Below, piece after piece: positions 51,243-60,138 of a DNA stretch of 64,000 nucleotides; position 1 is the first letter of the stretch, and every line of letters starts with the position of its first letter. The position numbers and the translations under genes were made by a program. Below the pieces are notes generated by a model, which saw nothing but the letters and a program-made list of their open reading frames with translations, did no database searches and was not told where the DNA came from. Where the stretch lies: NCBI GenBank assembly GCA_035629075.1, contig DASPIK010000104.1, positions 45,124-109,123 on the forward strand, read 5' to 3'. This DNA comes from JAEZPW01 sp035629075 (GTDB lineage: Bacteria; Acidobacteriota; Terriglobia; Terriglobales; Acidobacteriaceae).

Positions 51243-51978
51243 CTACGCCAACGACCTGGCCTACAACTTCGGCATCCCGAGGATGCTGAAGAATGCGCAC
51301 AGGCGCGGGCGAGAGCGGATGTGGCTGCAGAATCAACTGATCCTTCTTCAGCGCACACCAGGAGCATGTGTACCCTTCCCGGGTTTCCACGAAGTAAATT
51401 GGCCGCTCATATTCGGAACGCCATACGCCATTCATTACTTCGTTCTTGGTTTCGTCGATCTGCACGAAAGATCCGGGGAGCAGGATAGGGTACATCGTGA
51501 AGTCTTCCGTGCCCACATACCCGTAACTGAACTCGGTAGCGGTGAAGTCTTGCAAGTAAGCGAGGGGAACGGTGCCCCACTGCTCGATCATGCGGCCGAT
51601 GTTGGTTGTCTTGCGGCCGTCAAATGCGGGATCGAGTTTCATGGGCACGCGCACCATGGTAGCGGGATCCAGCGCCTCGGAACGATGAGAGCGCGGCGGT
51701 TCAACAAGACAGAGATCACTCGAAATGCCGTTGAGATCGACCCCGAACCAAGCCAGGAACTCACGCATGTCGCGACGATAGATCACCGCAAGGGAGTAAA
51801 GGCGGAAGATGCTCGGAACGATGCCCTTGGTCTCGATATCGGAAAGCCGACTAAGCGGGATGATGAAGTCATCATTCTGGTGCTTCGCGGCTATACGAAT
51901 GCTGGCCGTTTCGACATCACGGATAGTTAGACCAAACTCCTCGCGCAACGCACGTAGGCGTTGTCCAGGCGTGAGCAC
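51172..51978 (-). CDS. XRE-family regulator with S24/LexA-like C-terminal domain
   Basis: The 268-aa protein has an N-terminal XRE helix-turn-helix (about 3-70; QRLRALREEFGLTIRDVE, then FIIPLSRLSDIETKGIVPSIFRL). Residues about 150-250 fit the S24-like fold (LLPGSFVQIDE, IYFVETREG, VVGQVVGVAM). The GDSM nucleophile and the catalytic Lys of self-cleaving repressors are not visible, so it is probably a non-cleaving sensor. It may bind the inverted repeats at 50802 and 52049; that is inference. No phage genes are present. Confidence 0.8.
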   Translation of the reverse strand: MLTPGQRLRALREEFGLTIRDVETASIRIAAKHQNDDFIIPLSRLSDIETKGIVPSIFRLYSLAVIYRRDMREFLAWFGVDLNGISSDLCLVEPPRSHRSEALDPATMVRVPMKLDPAFDGRKTTNIGRMIEQWGTVPLAYLQDFTATEFSYGYVGTEDFTMYPILLPGSFVQIDETKNEVMNGVWRSEYERPIYFVETREGYTCSWCALKKDQLILQPHPLSPAPVRILQHPRDAEVVGQVVGVAMKLGDWRPCKTVPEPKVPAELC

Positions 51979-52048
51979 CGCTAAACCCCCGTCGTAGCAG
52001 GAAAATTTAGATTATTCGAAGTCAACGAAATTTAGCGTAAATTCCGCT

Positions 52049-52064
52049 GTTCCGCAATTGGAAC
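52049..52064. promoter_or_regulatory. Inverted repeat upstream of the XRE gene
   Basis: GTTCC (52049-52053) and GGAAC (52060-52064) flank GCAATT, about 70-85 bases before the XRE start, in an AT-rich promoter region. It may be an autoregulatory operator. It differs in sequence from the repeat at 50802. Confidence 0.4.
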
Positions 52065-52227
52065 ATTTACCAACTTGATTCCCTTTTCTCCGCTTTCAAC
52101 ATGCATTCGGTTTTGTTCCAAAATCCGAAACCGAACTGGCAGGCGAAGAAGTCCATCAGAATGTGAGAGTTGCTGATGCTTTTGATTTCTCCAGGCGCGA
52201 ACGCTTGGACGTTACCGTCGTAACATG

Positions 52228-52259
52228 AAAAAAAGGTCAGGCGGTGATGCCTGACCTTT
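52228..52259 (-). terminator. Terminator after the aminotransferase gene
   Basis: On the minus strand AAAGGTCAGGC-ATCACC-GCCTGACCTTT (52259-52232) is a perfect 11-base stem, with a T-run continuing to 52228. It lies about 60 bases past the stop. Confidence 0.92.
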
Positions 52260-52287
52260 GGAACTCCGAATGCGGCGGGCGACCTAT

Positions 52288-52315
52288 GCCGCTTTCTCGT
52301 GGCCGCTTTCTCGTG
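52288..52315. repeat. Tandem 14-base duplication just past the aminotransferase stop
   Basis: GCCGCTTTCTCGTG occurs twice without a gap (52288-52301 and 52302-52315), a few bases beyond the stop codon at 52321-52319. Confidence 0.8.
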
Positions 52316-52318
52316 CCG

Positions 52319-53533
52319 TTATGCGTAGTGGCGCTTCATGAACTGTGCGATCTGATCGTAGGCGGCGGTAAGAGTAGCCTCGTCAGGCAGGAACACAACC
52401 CGGGCATGTTTGGTTCCCGGAGCCTGGCCGAATCCGCTGCCGTGCACGAGAAGAACGCCAGTTTCACGCAGCAGCTTCTTGACGAACTCCTCATCCGGTT
52501 CGGGGATATCGAGTTTGGGATATGCGTAAAAGGCACCCTTCGGTGCAACGCAACTGACGCGCGGGGTTTCGGTGGCCCATTTGATGGTCAAGTCGGCACG
52601 CGAACGCAACTTGGCCAAGACCCCGGTCAGGTGATCCTGTGGGCCATCGAGTGCGGGCTTGATCGCCCACATCATTGGGTGGGATGCGCATAGCCGTGAG
52701 CGCAACAACTTGTTGATCCCGTCTACGTAAGGCTGCGTGATTTCCTTCGGGCCACTCACGACGCCCCAGCCAATGCGCCAGCCTGGCGCCAGATAGTTCT
52801 TGGACAGGCCGCCGAACGTGACCACGGGCACATCGGGAGCAATGGCAGCGAGTGAGATGTGTTCGCCTTCGAGCACCAATTTGTCGTAGATCTCGTCAGC
52901 GAAGACGACCAGATTATGACGACGTGCAATCTCAGCCAGGCGCTCCAGAGTTTCGCGGGAATAGATCGCGCCAGTGGGATTATTCGGATTGATGAAAACC
53001 AAGCCGCGAGTCTTCGGGGTGATTTTGCGCTCGATGTCGGCAAAGTCCGGCTGCCAACCGTTCTCTTCGTTCAACGCATAGGAGTTTGGCTTCAACCCCA
53101 TCTTGGCCACAACGGCCGTGTAGAGGGGGTACTCCGGCTCGGGACACAGGACGTTCTCGTCTTCGTTGAGAAGAGCATTGAGGCAGATATCAACGGCCTC
53201 GCTGGCGCCGGAGGTGACGAACACGTCAAGAATGTTGTGAATGCCTTTGCGCTCCGCCTCGCGGCGGATCGCCTGTACGGCTTCGCCAGTTCCGGAGGAC
53301 GGCGCATATCCGTTCTTGCCGTCGCGCATGGCGCGCTCTACCGCTTCCACCATGTGAGGCGGCGTGACGAAGTCGAACTTGAGCGGGTCACCGATGTTGA
53401 GTGGCAGGATCTTCATGCCGGTCTTGGCAACCTGATCGGCGAGTACAGCGAGATCGCGGATAGCGTAGCGAACTTCATCAAGTCGCCGGGCAGGCAAAAT
53501 CGCAGTCGCGGTAGTCATGGCAGCAGTCGTCAT
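52319..53533 (-). CDS. Alanine-type class I aminotransferase
   Basis: A fold-type I PLP enzyme of 404 aa, closest in pattern to AlaA alanine transaminases (pyruvate plus glutamate to alanine plus 2-oxoglutarate). LNIGDPLKFDF and YAPSSGTGE mark the start. NPNNPTGAIYS and ADEIYDKLVLE follow, and the PLP Lys is in GGLSKNYLAPGWRIGW (about 245). The first 15 residues are Thr/Ala-rich, so the ATG at 53518 is an alternative start. It lies 13 bases after a Cys/His-rich gene on the same strand. Confidence 0.88.
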   Translation of the reverse strand: MTTAAMTTATAILPARRLDEVRYAIRDLAVLADQVAKTGMKILPLNIGDPLKFDFVTPPHMVEAVERAMRDGKNGYAPSSGTGEAVQAIRREAERKGIHNILDVFVTSGASEAVDICLNALLNEDENVLCPEPEYPLYTAVVAKMGLKPNSYALNEENGWQPDFADIERKITPKTRGLVFINPNNPTGAIYSRETLERLAEIARRHNLVVFADEIYDKLVLEGEHISLAAIAPDVPVVTFGGLSKNYLAPGWRIGWGVVSGPKEITQPYVDGINKLLRSRLCASHPMMWAIKPALDGPQDHLTGVLAKLRSRADLTIKWATETPRVSCVAPKGAFYAYPKLDIPEPDEEFVKKLLRETGVLLVHGSGFGQAPGTKHARVVFLPDEATLTAAYDQIAQFMKRHYA

Positions 53534-53546
53534 CGCCTCATTCGCT

Positions 53547-54269
53547 TTATGAAGGATTTACGGACTCTCTATTGTAAATGGGACCCGGTCGGGTGCGGTG
53601 ACGTGCGGCACATTGTATCGGTAATGGGCCATCGGGTGATCGGGCCATCGGGCCTCGGGGCCCTGAGTCAACGGCCATTTGGGATATGTCGGGGCTTTCA
53701 GGCGCATGTGCGACCGCTTGAATGGTGAGCGGTTGCGGGCGGTCGTTGGTGCGCTCCTGCGGATCCGAAGGTGGTTGCGCGACTGCAGTTGAAGCAATGT
53801 CTCTCGACGGGAGGCGCTGTTTCAGTTTTTCGAGTGAGCTCTTCGTCTCTTCCAATTCACGGCGCAGGGATTCCACTTCCTCGTGGGAGGGGTCGAGGTA
53901 GTAGGCAAGGGTCGGGCTGACGTTGCTGATATCCGCGTCATCAGCTTGCATCGAGCGCTTGTAGAGCGAGGTGTTCTTCAGATTGCCTGAGGCGGTCTGG
54001 AGCGCGTACAGCATCAGTCCGGCGGTCTTGTGGTCGATCATGCCGTTAAGCAAGCCATACATGACTTTGCCCAGAGCGTACTGAATGGCGTCAGCGTCTT
54101 CGGGAAAAGGGATGTCGAGCGCAGGAGCGGCAACCACAGGCACCGGTTCAGGGCGGCGAGGAAAGTCTCGACGGGCGCGATGGTGGAAATAGCAGAAGGG
54201 TTCGCCACGCAGTGCGGGCGAGCCACACCGGATGCCGTTGGTCTTAATGTGTTCGCACTTATCGGTCAA
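53547..54269 (-). CDS. Cys/His-rich N-terminus plus coiled coil, unknown
   Basis: A 240-aa protein. Residues 5-30 hold C-x-H, C, C and HH (CEHIKTNGIRCGSP, FCYFHHR), which could form one zinc site. A helical region (about 55-105) and a coiled coil (about 130-155, EEVESLRRELEETK) follow. The last 80 residues are low-complexity, and part of them (GPRGPMARSPDGP) is encoded by the GGGCCATCGGG repeat. I recall similar Acidobacteriota proteins but no function. DNA or RNA binding is possible. Confidence 0.7.
   Translation of the reverse strand: MTDKCEHIKTNGIRCGSPALRGEPFCYFHHRARRDFPRRPEPVPVVAAPALDIPFPEDADAIQYALGKVMYGLLNGMIDHKTAGLMLYALQTASGNLKNTSLYKRSMQADDADISNVSPTLAYYLDPSHEEVESLRRELEETKSSLEKLKQRLPSRDIASTAVAQPPSDPQERTNDRPQPLTIQAVAHAPESPDISQMAVDSGPRGPMARSPDGPLPIQCAARHRTRPGPIYNRESVNPS
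53626..53654. repeat. GGGCCATCGGG repeat inside a coding end
   Basis: GGGCCATCGGG occurs twice around GTGATC. It lies within the C-terminal tail of the Cys/His-rich gene. A related copy is at 54336-54371. Confidence 0.6.
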
Positions 54270-54813
54270 CTTGTACCCCCCACCCCGTCGAAATCAGGTA
54301 AATCAAGGATGCCGAAAGGGTTAGGTCTGGAAATCTGGCCATCGGTGATTGGGCCATCGGGCCATCACATGGCCTCTATTCGAGTATGACAAGCCGGCGG
54401 GGGTAAAACCGACATCGATGGCGAGACTATTTCTGCCGGTGGATCAAAGGCTTGTAGAGATCAGGACGGATGTCAGGGGTTGACAGGGACACACGAGAAG
54501 GACGTGATGGTGATGCAGAGGACCTGAGACCGGGGTAGTCCACGCAGATAGTCAGTTGCCGTGATCGTCCGTACGGAACGGGGATGTGATAACGGGACGA
54601 CGACGCTTCTGATGAACAGAACCCCACAGATCGAGCCTGATTGCAGTCCTGCTACAGCAGCCCTGCTTATAATTGACCATTTGGATTTGAGAGCTTTAGA
54701 CTTTAGCAGCTTTCAAGGGGAGAAGATTCCAGGGGTACCGGTGAGTTCGCTAGTGGAACTGCTATGAGCGGTTGCGCAGTTCACATGACAGTGCCGGCCC
54801 CAGGTTAACTGTA
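54270..54813. other. Long intergenic region before the APC permease
   Basis: These 544 bases lack a credible gene; short frames on both strands have no family pattern. They hold a GGGCCATCGGG repeat copy (54336-54371), and a TATAAT at 54668-54673 in the context GCTTATAATTGA, overlapped by TTGACC at 54673-54678. Either could belong to the permease promoter. Confidence 0.4.
54336..54371. repeat. Second GGGCCATCGGG-type repeat
   Basis: TGGCCATCGG, TGATT and GGGCCATCGGGCCATC echo the element at 53626-53654. The two copies flank the Cys/His-rich gene. Confidence 0.55.
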
Positions 54814-57189
54814 ATGAAGCTCGGCTCGGGACCAGGAATACCGCAATCCGACCGCGTTCGCATCGTCGTCGCGAGTTCGGTGATGCTTACGTTCATCACC
54901 TACTGGCGCGCAGCCGCCATCATCCTCAATGACCTGGGGTCATCGGCTTTCTACGTTGGTGGCATTGCTGAACAGGCATTTGGGCCGAGCGCGCCATGGT
55001 TCATCCTCGGAGTAATGCTCTTCTCGTTCGCCGTACGTGCGGTGTACGTCGAGAGCTGCTCGATGTTCGTCCGCGGCGGCGTCTACAAGATCGTAAAAGA
55101 AGCACTCGGCGGCAGGTTGGCGAAACTGGCCGTTTCCGCCCTGATGTTCGACTACATTCTTACCGGCCCCGTATCCGGCGTATCGGCCGGCCAATACATC
55201 GCGTGGCTTGTCAACGACACGTTCAAGGCGATGACAGCGCATGGATGGATGCCACAGGCAGCCATCAACATGTTTGGTGGCGTTCCCCAGTTAAACGTAA
55301 ACGCGACGGCGGTGGTTCTGGCGATCACCGTTACGATTTACTACTGGTGGGAAAACATCAAGGGCATTGAGGAGTCCAGCGAGAAGGCGCTTCGGATCAC
55401 CCAGATCACCGCGCTGATGGTGGTGCTGCTGCTGGGATGGTCTGCCATTACCCTGCTTCAGCGTGGCGGTCACATTCCGCCGCTCCCGACTCCGCAAAAC
55501 CTTTACTTCACCGAAGAGTCACTCGGGTTTCTCAAACACCACGGCGGAATCGCACAGATGTTCGGGATCTTCGGCATCCTGATGGCATTTGGCCACTCTG
55601 TGCTGGCCATGAGCGGCGAAGAGACGCTCGCACAGGTCTACCGCGAAATCGCACACCCGAAGCTTAAGAACCTAAAGCGGACCGCGCTGATCGTTGCCGT
55701 TTTCAGCTTCGTGTTCACCGGAATAGTGACGCTGCTCGCGTTCATGATCGTTCCCGATCAGGTGCGAGCGCAATATAGCAGCAACCTGATCGCGGGCCTG
55801 GTCATGTACCTGAGCGGCCCGCAGATATTGCGGCTCGTATTCCGGGCGTTCGTCGTTGTAGTCGGATTCCTGATGCTGTCAGGCGCGATCAACACAGCAA
55901 TCGTCGGATCGAACGGCGTCCTGAATCGCGTGTCGGAAGACGGCGTACTGACGGACTGGTTCCGCAAACCTCACAAGAAATTCGGCACAAGCTACCGAAA
56001 TATCAATCTTGTCGTCGGGTTGCAGTTGATCACCATTGTGGCTAGCCGCGGCGATATCTACGTGCTGGGCGAAGCTTACGCATTCGGCGTGATCTGGAGC
56101 TTCGTCTTCAACAGCCTCGCTATGCTCGTGCTGCGCTACAAATACAAGGGCGAGCGCGGCTGGAAGGTTCCACCGAACATCACGATCTTCGGCAGGGAGA
56201 TTCCGATCGGACTGCTGTCCGTACACCTGGTACTACTCTCGCTGGCGGTCGTGAACTTGTTCACGAAGTCCGTAGCAACTGTCGCGGGACTGATTTTCGC
56301 AGGTGTGTTCTTCGCGATTTTCACGATCTCTGAGCGTGTAAACAGGCGCAAGCTGGCTGACGCTCAGGCGCACATGAAAGAGCAGTTCCAGCTTGTGCAC
56401 AGTCAGGATGTGCAGCGCCAGAGTCTTGGAATTCGCCCTGGGAACGTGCTTGTAACCGTCCGCGATTACAACACGCTCAACCACCTGCGGTGGGTGCTGG
56501 AACGCACCGACACGAAGGAACAGGATGTCGTCTGCCTGGCTGCCCGAGTGAGTCAGTTCAGCGCAGCCGGATTCGATGTTTCGATGGACCAGGTTTTCGG
56601 CGACTACGAGCAGACGTTGTTTACACGGGCAGTGGCGATCGCTGAGAAGTACGGCAAACACGTCTCGCTGCTCGTGGTTCCTGCCCGCGATGTCTGGTCG
56701 GCTATCGTGCAGACTGCTAACCAACTCGAGTCGTCAGCGGTGGTAGCCGGGCTCTCGAGCAAAATGACAGCGCAGGAGCAGGCGTTCCGCCTCGGCCGGG
56801 CATGGGAGGAAGCACCGGAACCGAAGCGCCAGTTCATCGCCCAAATCGTTCGCCCCGACCTGCACGTCGAGACGTTCCGAATCGGACCTCACACGCCCGC
56901 AATGCGGACGGAGGACGTGCACCTGGTACACCGAATATGGCTGCACATCACCCGCGAACCCGGCCTCGAGAAACTGCACCATTCCGATATCGTTTCACTT
57001 GCCCTAACAAGGTTCGCACGAGACTTCGGCGGACACAGCCGGGAAGAAATCCTGAAGGACCTACGACGTCTCGAAGATAAGCGTTTTGGCCGCGTTCCCG
57101 CTGGGGGTCTTGTCGCAGAGTTGCCGGTTTCCAATGCGCCTGACGGTACGGCCGAAGGTCGAAAGGAACCGCCGGTCCTCGGCCCGTAG
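54814..57189 (+). CDS. APC-family permease with large cytosolic C-terminal domain
   Basis: A 791-aa transporter. About 12 membrane helices fill residues 15-505, including the family loop MSGEETLAQVYREIAHPK. The remaining 280 residues are soluble: one part (about 535-650) alternates strands and helices like a universal stress domain (VLVTVRDYNTLNH, KHVSLLVVPARDVW). APC proteins with such tails are known in several phyla. The ATG at 54814 is chosen; a TTG at 54772 would add 14 residues. Substrate, perhaps an amino acid or amine, is unknown. A terminator follows. Confidence 0.85.
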   Translation: MKLGSGPGIPQSDRVRIVVASSVMLTFITYWRAAAIILNDLGSSAFYVGGIAEQAFGPSAPWFILGVMLFSFAVRAVYVESCSMFVRGGVYKIVKEALGGRLAKLAVSALMFDYILTGPVSGVSAGQYIAWLVNDTFKAMTAHGWMPQAAINMFGGVPQLNVNATAVVLAITVTIYYWWENIKGIEESSEKALRITQITALMVVLLLGWSAITLLQRGGHIPPLPTPQNLYFTEESLGFLKHHGGIAQMFGIFGILMAFGHSVLAMSGEETLAQVYREIAHPKLKNLKRTALIVAVFSFVFTGIVTLLAFMIVPDQVRAQYSSNLIAGLVMYLSGPQILRLVFRAFVVVVGFLMLSGAINTAIVGSNGVLNRVSEDGVLTDWFRKPHKKFGTSYRNINLVVGLQLITIVASRGDIYVLGEAYAFGVIWSFVFNSLAMLVLRYKYKGERGWKVPPNITIFGREIPIGLLSVHLVLLSLAVVNLFTKSVATVAGLIFAGVFFAIFTISERVNRRKLADAQAHMKEQFQLVHSQDVQRQSLGIRPGNVLVTVRDYNTLNHLRWVLERTDTKEQDVVCLAARVSQFSAAGFDVSMDQVFGDYEQTLFTRAVAIAEKYGKHVSLLVVPARDVWSAIVQTANQLESSAVVAGLSSKMTAQEQAFRLGRAWEEAPEPKRQFIAQIVRPDLHVETFRIGPHTPAMRTEDVHLVHRIWLHITREPGLEKLHHSDIVSLALTRFARDFGGHSREEILKDLRRLEDKRFGRVPAGGLVAELPVSNAPDGTAEGRKEPPVLGP

Positions 57190-57221
57190 CAGGCCAGAAC
57201 TGGCTTCTCGTTCTCACGAAA

Positions 57222-57255
57222 CCTGGACGGGGCCGTCCTGTCCAGGATTTTTTTT
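57222..57255 (+). terminator. Terminator after the APC permease
   Basis: CCTGGAC (57222-57228) pairs with GTCCAGG (57240-57246); an inner GGACGG/CCGTCC pairing is an alternative. Eight Ts follow at 57248-57255. It lies about 35 bases past the stop. Confidence 0.85.
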
Positions 57256-57471
57256 GGACTCACTATCGCTTCACGTCAGGCAAGCATGTCGTAGTCTCCG
57301 AAGCGCGAGCCATCGGAACCTCGCCCAGCGAGACAGCCAGCCAATTCGGCCGGATACCGTACTCGAGCGCTCGGATGACCAATCAATAAAAGGTCGAGTC
57401 GCGGATCGTTCATTACATCTGACATGTGCGGAATGCTCATCCAAAGCATATAACGGGGAGAATCTGAAGGT

Positions 57472-58398
57472 ATGCCGTGGAGAAAAGGCCATAAGTTGAA
57501 GCTTGTCCCCGAGAATCAAGCGCAGGGCCGCGTCCGCGAGATCTTCGAAGAGGTGAAGCGAACCCTCGGAATTCCCTATCTGGATGACTTCTATCAGGCC
57601 CTTGGTGCTTACCCGGCGTTCCTGGAAATGCACTGGAAAGCTGTTCGACCGATAGCCCAGTCACAGCAGTTTTTTGCCCTTGCCGCGAGACTGAGGGCCG
57701 ATGCCTACACTCGCATGCACAGCTATTTCGAGATACCGGACCTGTGCGCGCGAATCACCGACATGCAGTTCAGCCCCGGAGCGAGGGAGGAACTGACAGG
57801 CGTGGTGGAACTGAGCCACTATTCTGATCCACTGATGCTTCTGTTGGTGGCGGCCCAGTTTCAAGCTTTCGAATCACCTTTTGGACAGGATGAGCTTCCT
57901 CGCGTTCCTGCAAGTCATCCTGTTTTCTCGGAACGTCCGTGCCTGATCGAGGAGGATACAGCAACACCGCGCGTCAAAAAGATCTATGACGAGGTCAAAC
58001 GCGCGATGGACTTGCCTTTCACTCCGCTGGTTTTTCGAGCCACCGGACGTTGGCCGGACTTCCTTACGGTTTACTGGGAGACGCTGAGAACGATCCTGCG
58101 TTCACCGGTCTATGAAGGCTGCCATTACGGGGTTCGCGAGAGCGCCTTCGCCCTGACCCGCGAATTTCCTAGCGTGATTGATCTAACGCTGCCGCAACTA
58201 ACGGACGCCGGTATAGACGACGAGCAACTTGCGTCTGTGGTTCGCATTTGCGACCTGTTCGTTGATGCTCTTGGCAGCACGGTTCTTAACGTTTCCCTGG
58301 CCAAGATTGCGCTGGAAGGAGGCACTCGCGCCGGCGCTGAGCCACACAAGAGGGTGCCGCAGCCAGCAACCGCCGGTAAGGGTGATCAGGCGGCGTGA
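57472..58398 (+). CDS. DehI-family (halocarboxylic acid dehalogenase-like) protein
   Basis: A 308-aa, all-helical protein with the internal duplication typical of group I 2-haloacid dehalogenases (DehI): RVREIFEEVKRTLGIPY near 25 matches RVKKIYDEVKRAMDLPF near 170, each followed by a Phe-Leu-rich helix. DehI enzymes remove halide from D- and L-haloacids. Many genomic members lack a shown substrate, so the name marks family only. The ATG at 57472 leads directly into KLVPENQAQGRV. It converges with the next gene, 13 bases apart. Confidence 0.82.
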   Translation: MPWRKGHKLKLVPENQAQGRVREIFEEVKRTLGIPYLDDFYQALGAYPAFLEMHWKAVRPIAQSQQFFALAARLRADAYTRMHSYFEIPDLCARITDMQFSPGAREELTGVVELSHYSDPLMLLLVAAQFQAFESPFGQDELPRVPASHPVFSERPCLIEEDTATPRVKKIYDEVKRAMDLPFTPLVFRATGRWPDFLTVYWETLRTILRSPVYEGCHYGVRESAFALTREFPSVIDLTLPQLTDAGIDDEQLASVVRICDLFVDALGSTVLNVSLAKIALEGGTRAGAEPHKRVPQPATAGKGDQAA

Positions 58399-58411
58399 GG
58401 GTTAGCGATAG

Positions 58412-59062
58412 TCAGGGACTTGCTTGGGCAACCGGCGACAAAGCGTCCAGCTTTTGCCGTACGAAGCCGACGATCTGAGCGGAAACGTACTCAGGTGGTC
58501 TGATGTGGAATACGGGCGTTCCCTGCACCGGTGCGAGCGAAATATCTGCCCATCTGGGTGCGATTTCACGAGACCACTGCGGCGGACTGTGCAGAATAAC
58601 GGCGTCGGCCCGATCCAGGAACTCCTTTGCTGATCGCTTGAAGTCCGGCGTGGATAAGTCCAAGACCGTCAAGTACAGGTCTGGGCGAATGAACTTAAGA
58701 ATGCTGTTCGATTCGAGAATGGCGTTTTCGGCAGTGGTCAACTCGCGACGTAAGTCAGGCATAGCTTCGGCAAGAAAGCCCTGACGCGTTCGCACCCAAA
58801 GTGATCTCCGAGCGCCCGCTACCAAAAAGCGCGATGTGTCCGATTCGCCGGAACGGTCGCGCTCCTCGGTGATGGCAAAGCTGTGTGCCTGGTCATCGAC
58901 CGCGCACGCACAGGGTCCGCCGTGGTTCGAGCAGATTCCGTGCCCGTACTGAGTAACCTTCACCGCGGTCCAGTTGCGCTCAGGCATAGCCGCAATCAGG
59001 CCGGCCACAACGCTCGTCTTGCCTACGCTCCGGGAGTGCCCGCCAACGACGATGACAGCCAA
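58412..59062 (-). CDS. MobB-like P-loop NTPase, unknown role
   Basis: The 216-aa protein opens VIVVGGHSRSVGKTSVVAGL, a P-loop of the MobB/BioD (SIMIBI) class. KVTQYGHGIC lies near 35, with further Cys and His (SNHGGPCACA) that could bind metal. A switch-like DLSTPDFKRSAKEFLDRAD region and RADAVILHSPPQW follow. MobB helps make the molybdenum guanine-dinucleotide cofactor, but no mob gene is nearby. It lies 41 bases after lpxD on the same strand. Confidence 0.75.
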   Translation of the reverse strand: MAVIVVGGHSRSVGKTSVVAGLIAAMPERNWTAVKVTQYGHGICSNHGGPCACAVDDQAHSFAITEERDRSGESDTSRFLVAGARRSLWVRTRQGFLAEAMPDLRRELTTAENAILESNSILKFIRPDLYLTVLDLSTPDFKRSAKEFLDRADAVILHSPPQWSREIAPRWADISLAPVQGTPVFHIRPPEYVSAQIVGFVRQKLDALSPVAQASP

Positions 59063-59103
59063 AGTGGAACCTCGAAGACGACAGGTCCACAGCGAACCTG
59101 TCC

Positions 59104-60099
59104 CTACTCCTTTTTCGCCAGCCTTGCCAGCACTGCGAGTTCTCTGAGATATCCTCGGATGGGTCGCGCCGGAGTACCCCAGAACAGCTCGCCTTTACCT
59201 CGGACAACTTTTTTGCTGGGCACGCCACATTGGGCGCCAAGGATCACCCCTTCTTCGATGCGGACATGATCGGCAATGCCCACCTGCCCGGCGATGACTG
59301 CGTTCTTCTCGATCACACAGCTTCCGGAGATGCCGGTCTGCGCGGCGATCACGACGTCCTCACCAACGTCGACGTTGTGTGCGATGTGGACCATGTTGTC
59401 GATTTTTGTGCCCCGGCGAATGATGGTCGGGCCGAGCGCGCCGCGGTCTATTGTGGCATTGGCCCCGATCTCCACGTCGTCTTCAATGATGAGCGTCCCG
59501 AGTTGAGGGAACTTTTCATACCTGCCCGTCTCGGGGTCGCGCACGTAACCGAAACCGTCGGCGCCCAGTACAACTCCGGCGTGCACGACGACGTTGTCTC
59601 CGATTTTGACCCCGGGGTAGATGGTGACGTTCGCGGCAATGTTGCAGTTGTTTCCGATGCTGACGTTCACGCCGACCGCTGTTCCGGGCCCGATGCGAGT
59701 CTTGTCCCCGACACTTACGCCTTCCGTCAGAACTGCATGGGGTTGGATGGCTACCCCTTTGCCCAACTGCACTGAATGGTGCAGGACAGCGGTGGAATGA
59801 ACACCCGCTTCGTGCCTTCGCGCAGGGACAATGAAGGCGGCAGCGCGGGCGAAAGCCAGCCTTGGATTGGCGGCGATCAACATTGTTTTGCTGGCTTGCA
59901 CCTCTGCAGCGAACTCGCCTGCCACGATAGCTGCCGCACTCGAGACTAGAGCGTCATCCAGCAACTTCTCGTCTTCTACGAAGACGAGATCTTCCGGTGT
60001 CGCCGACTGGATTGTAGAGACTCCTGTGATGCTGGCCGTACCGTCGCCAAGCACTCGTGCTCCGGCGGCCTTTGCCACTTCAACAAGCGAGTGTTTCAT
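59104..60099 (-). CDS. lpxD: UDP-3-O-acyl-glucosamine N-acyltransferase
   Basis: LpxD adds the second acyl chain in lipid A synthesis, using acyl-ACP. The 331-aa chain has the N-terminal uridine-binding domain. A left-handed beta-helix of hexapeptide repeats follows (about 105-300), with the catalytic His in VVHAGVVLGADGFGY. The ATG at 60099 is preferred to 60123 since the conserved start (MKHSLVEVAKAAGA) begins there. It is followed by the P-loop gene and preceded by an LpxL-like gene on the same strand, a partial lipid A cluster. Confidence 0.93.
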   Translation of the reverse strand: MKHSLVEVAKAAGARVLGDGTASITGVSTIQSATPEDLVFVEDEKLLDDALVSSAAAIVAGEFAAEVQASKTMLIAANPRLAFARAAAFIVPARRHEAGVHSTAVLHHSVQLGKGVAIQPHAVLTEGVSVGDKTRIGPGTAVGVNVSIGNNCNIAANVTIYPGVKIGDNVVVHAGVVLGADGFGYVRDPETGRYEKFPQLGTLIIEDDVEIGANATIDRGALGPTIIRRGTKIDNMVHIAHNVDVGEDVVIAAQTGISGSCVIEKNAVIAGQVGIADHVRIEEGVILGAQCGVPSKKVVRGKGELFWGTPARPIRGYLRELAVLARLAKKE

Positions 60100-60138
60100 T
60101 CTGCCTGCCTCGCAATCGGCCAACTCAGGCCCTGCGAA

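Larger units (their letters stand above)
51979..52318. other. Intergenic region with operator candidate, terminator and tandem repeat
   Basis: The 340 bases between the XRE gene and the aminotransferase end contain the inverted repeat GTTCC-N6-GGAAC (52049-52064), the aminotransferase terminator, and a 14-base tandem duplication. The left part is AT-rich, as expected for the XRE promoter. Confidence 0.5.

Noticed and set aside
51172..51978. Prophage repressor
   Set aside because: The regulator resembles a cI/LexA layout but lacks the catalytic residues, and no phage genes surround it.
54427..54767. Short frames (66 and 68 residues) before the APC permease
   Set aside because: They overlap each other on opposite strands, have no recognisable domain and no ribosome site.
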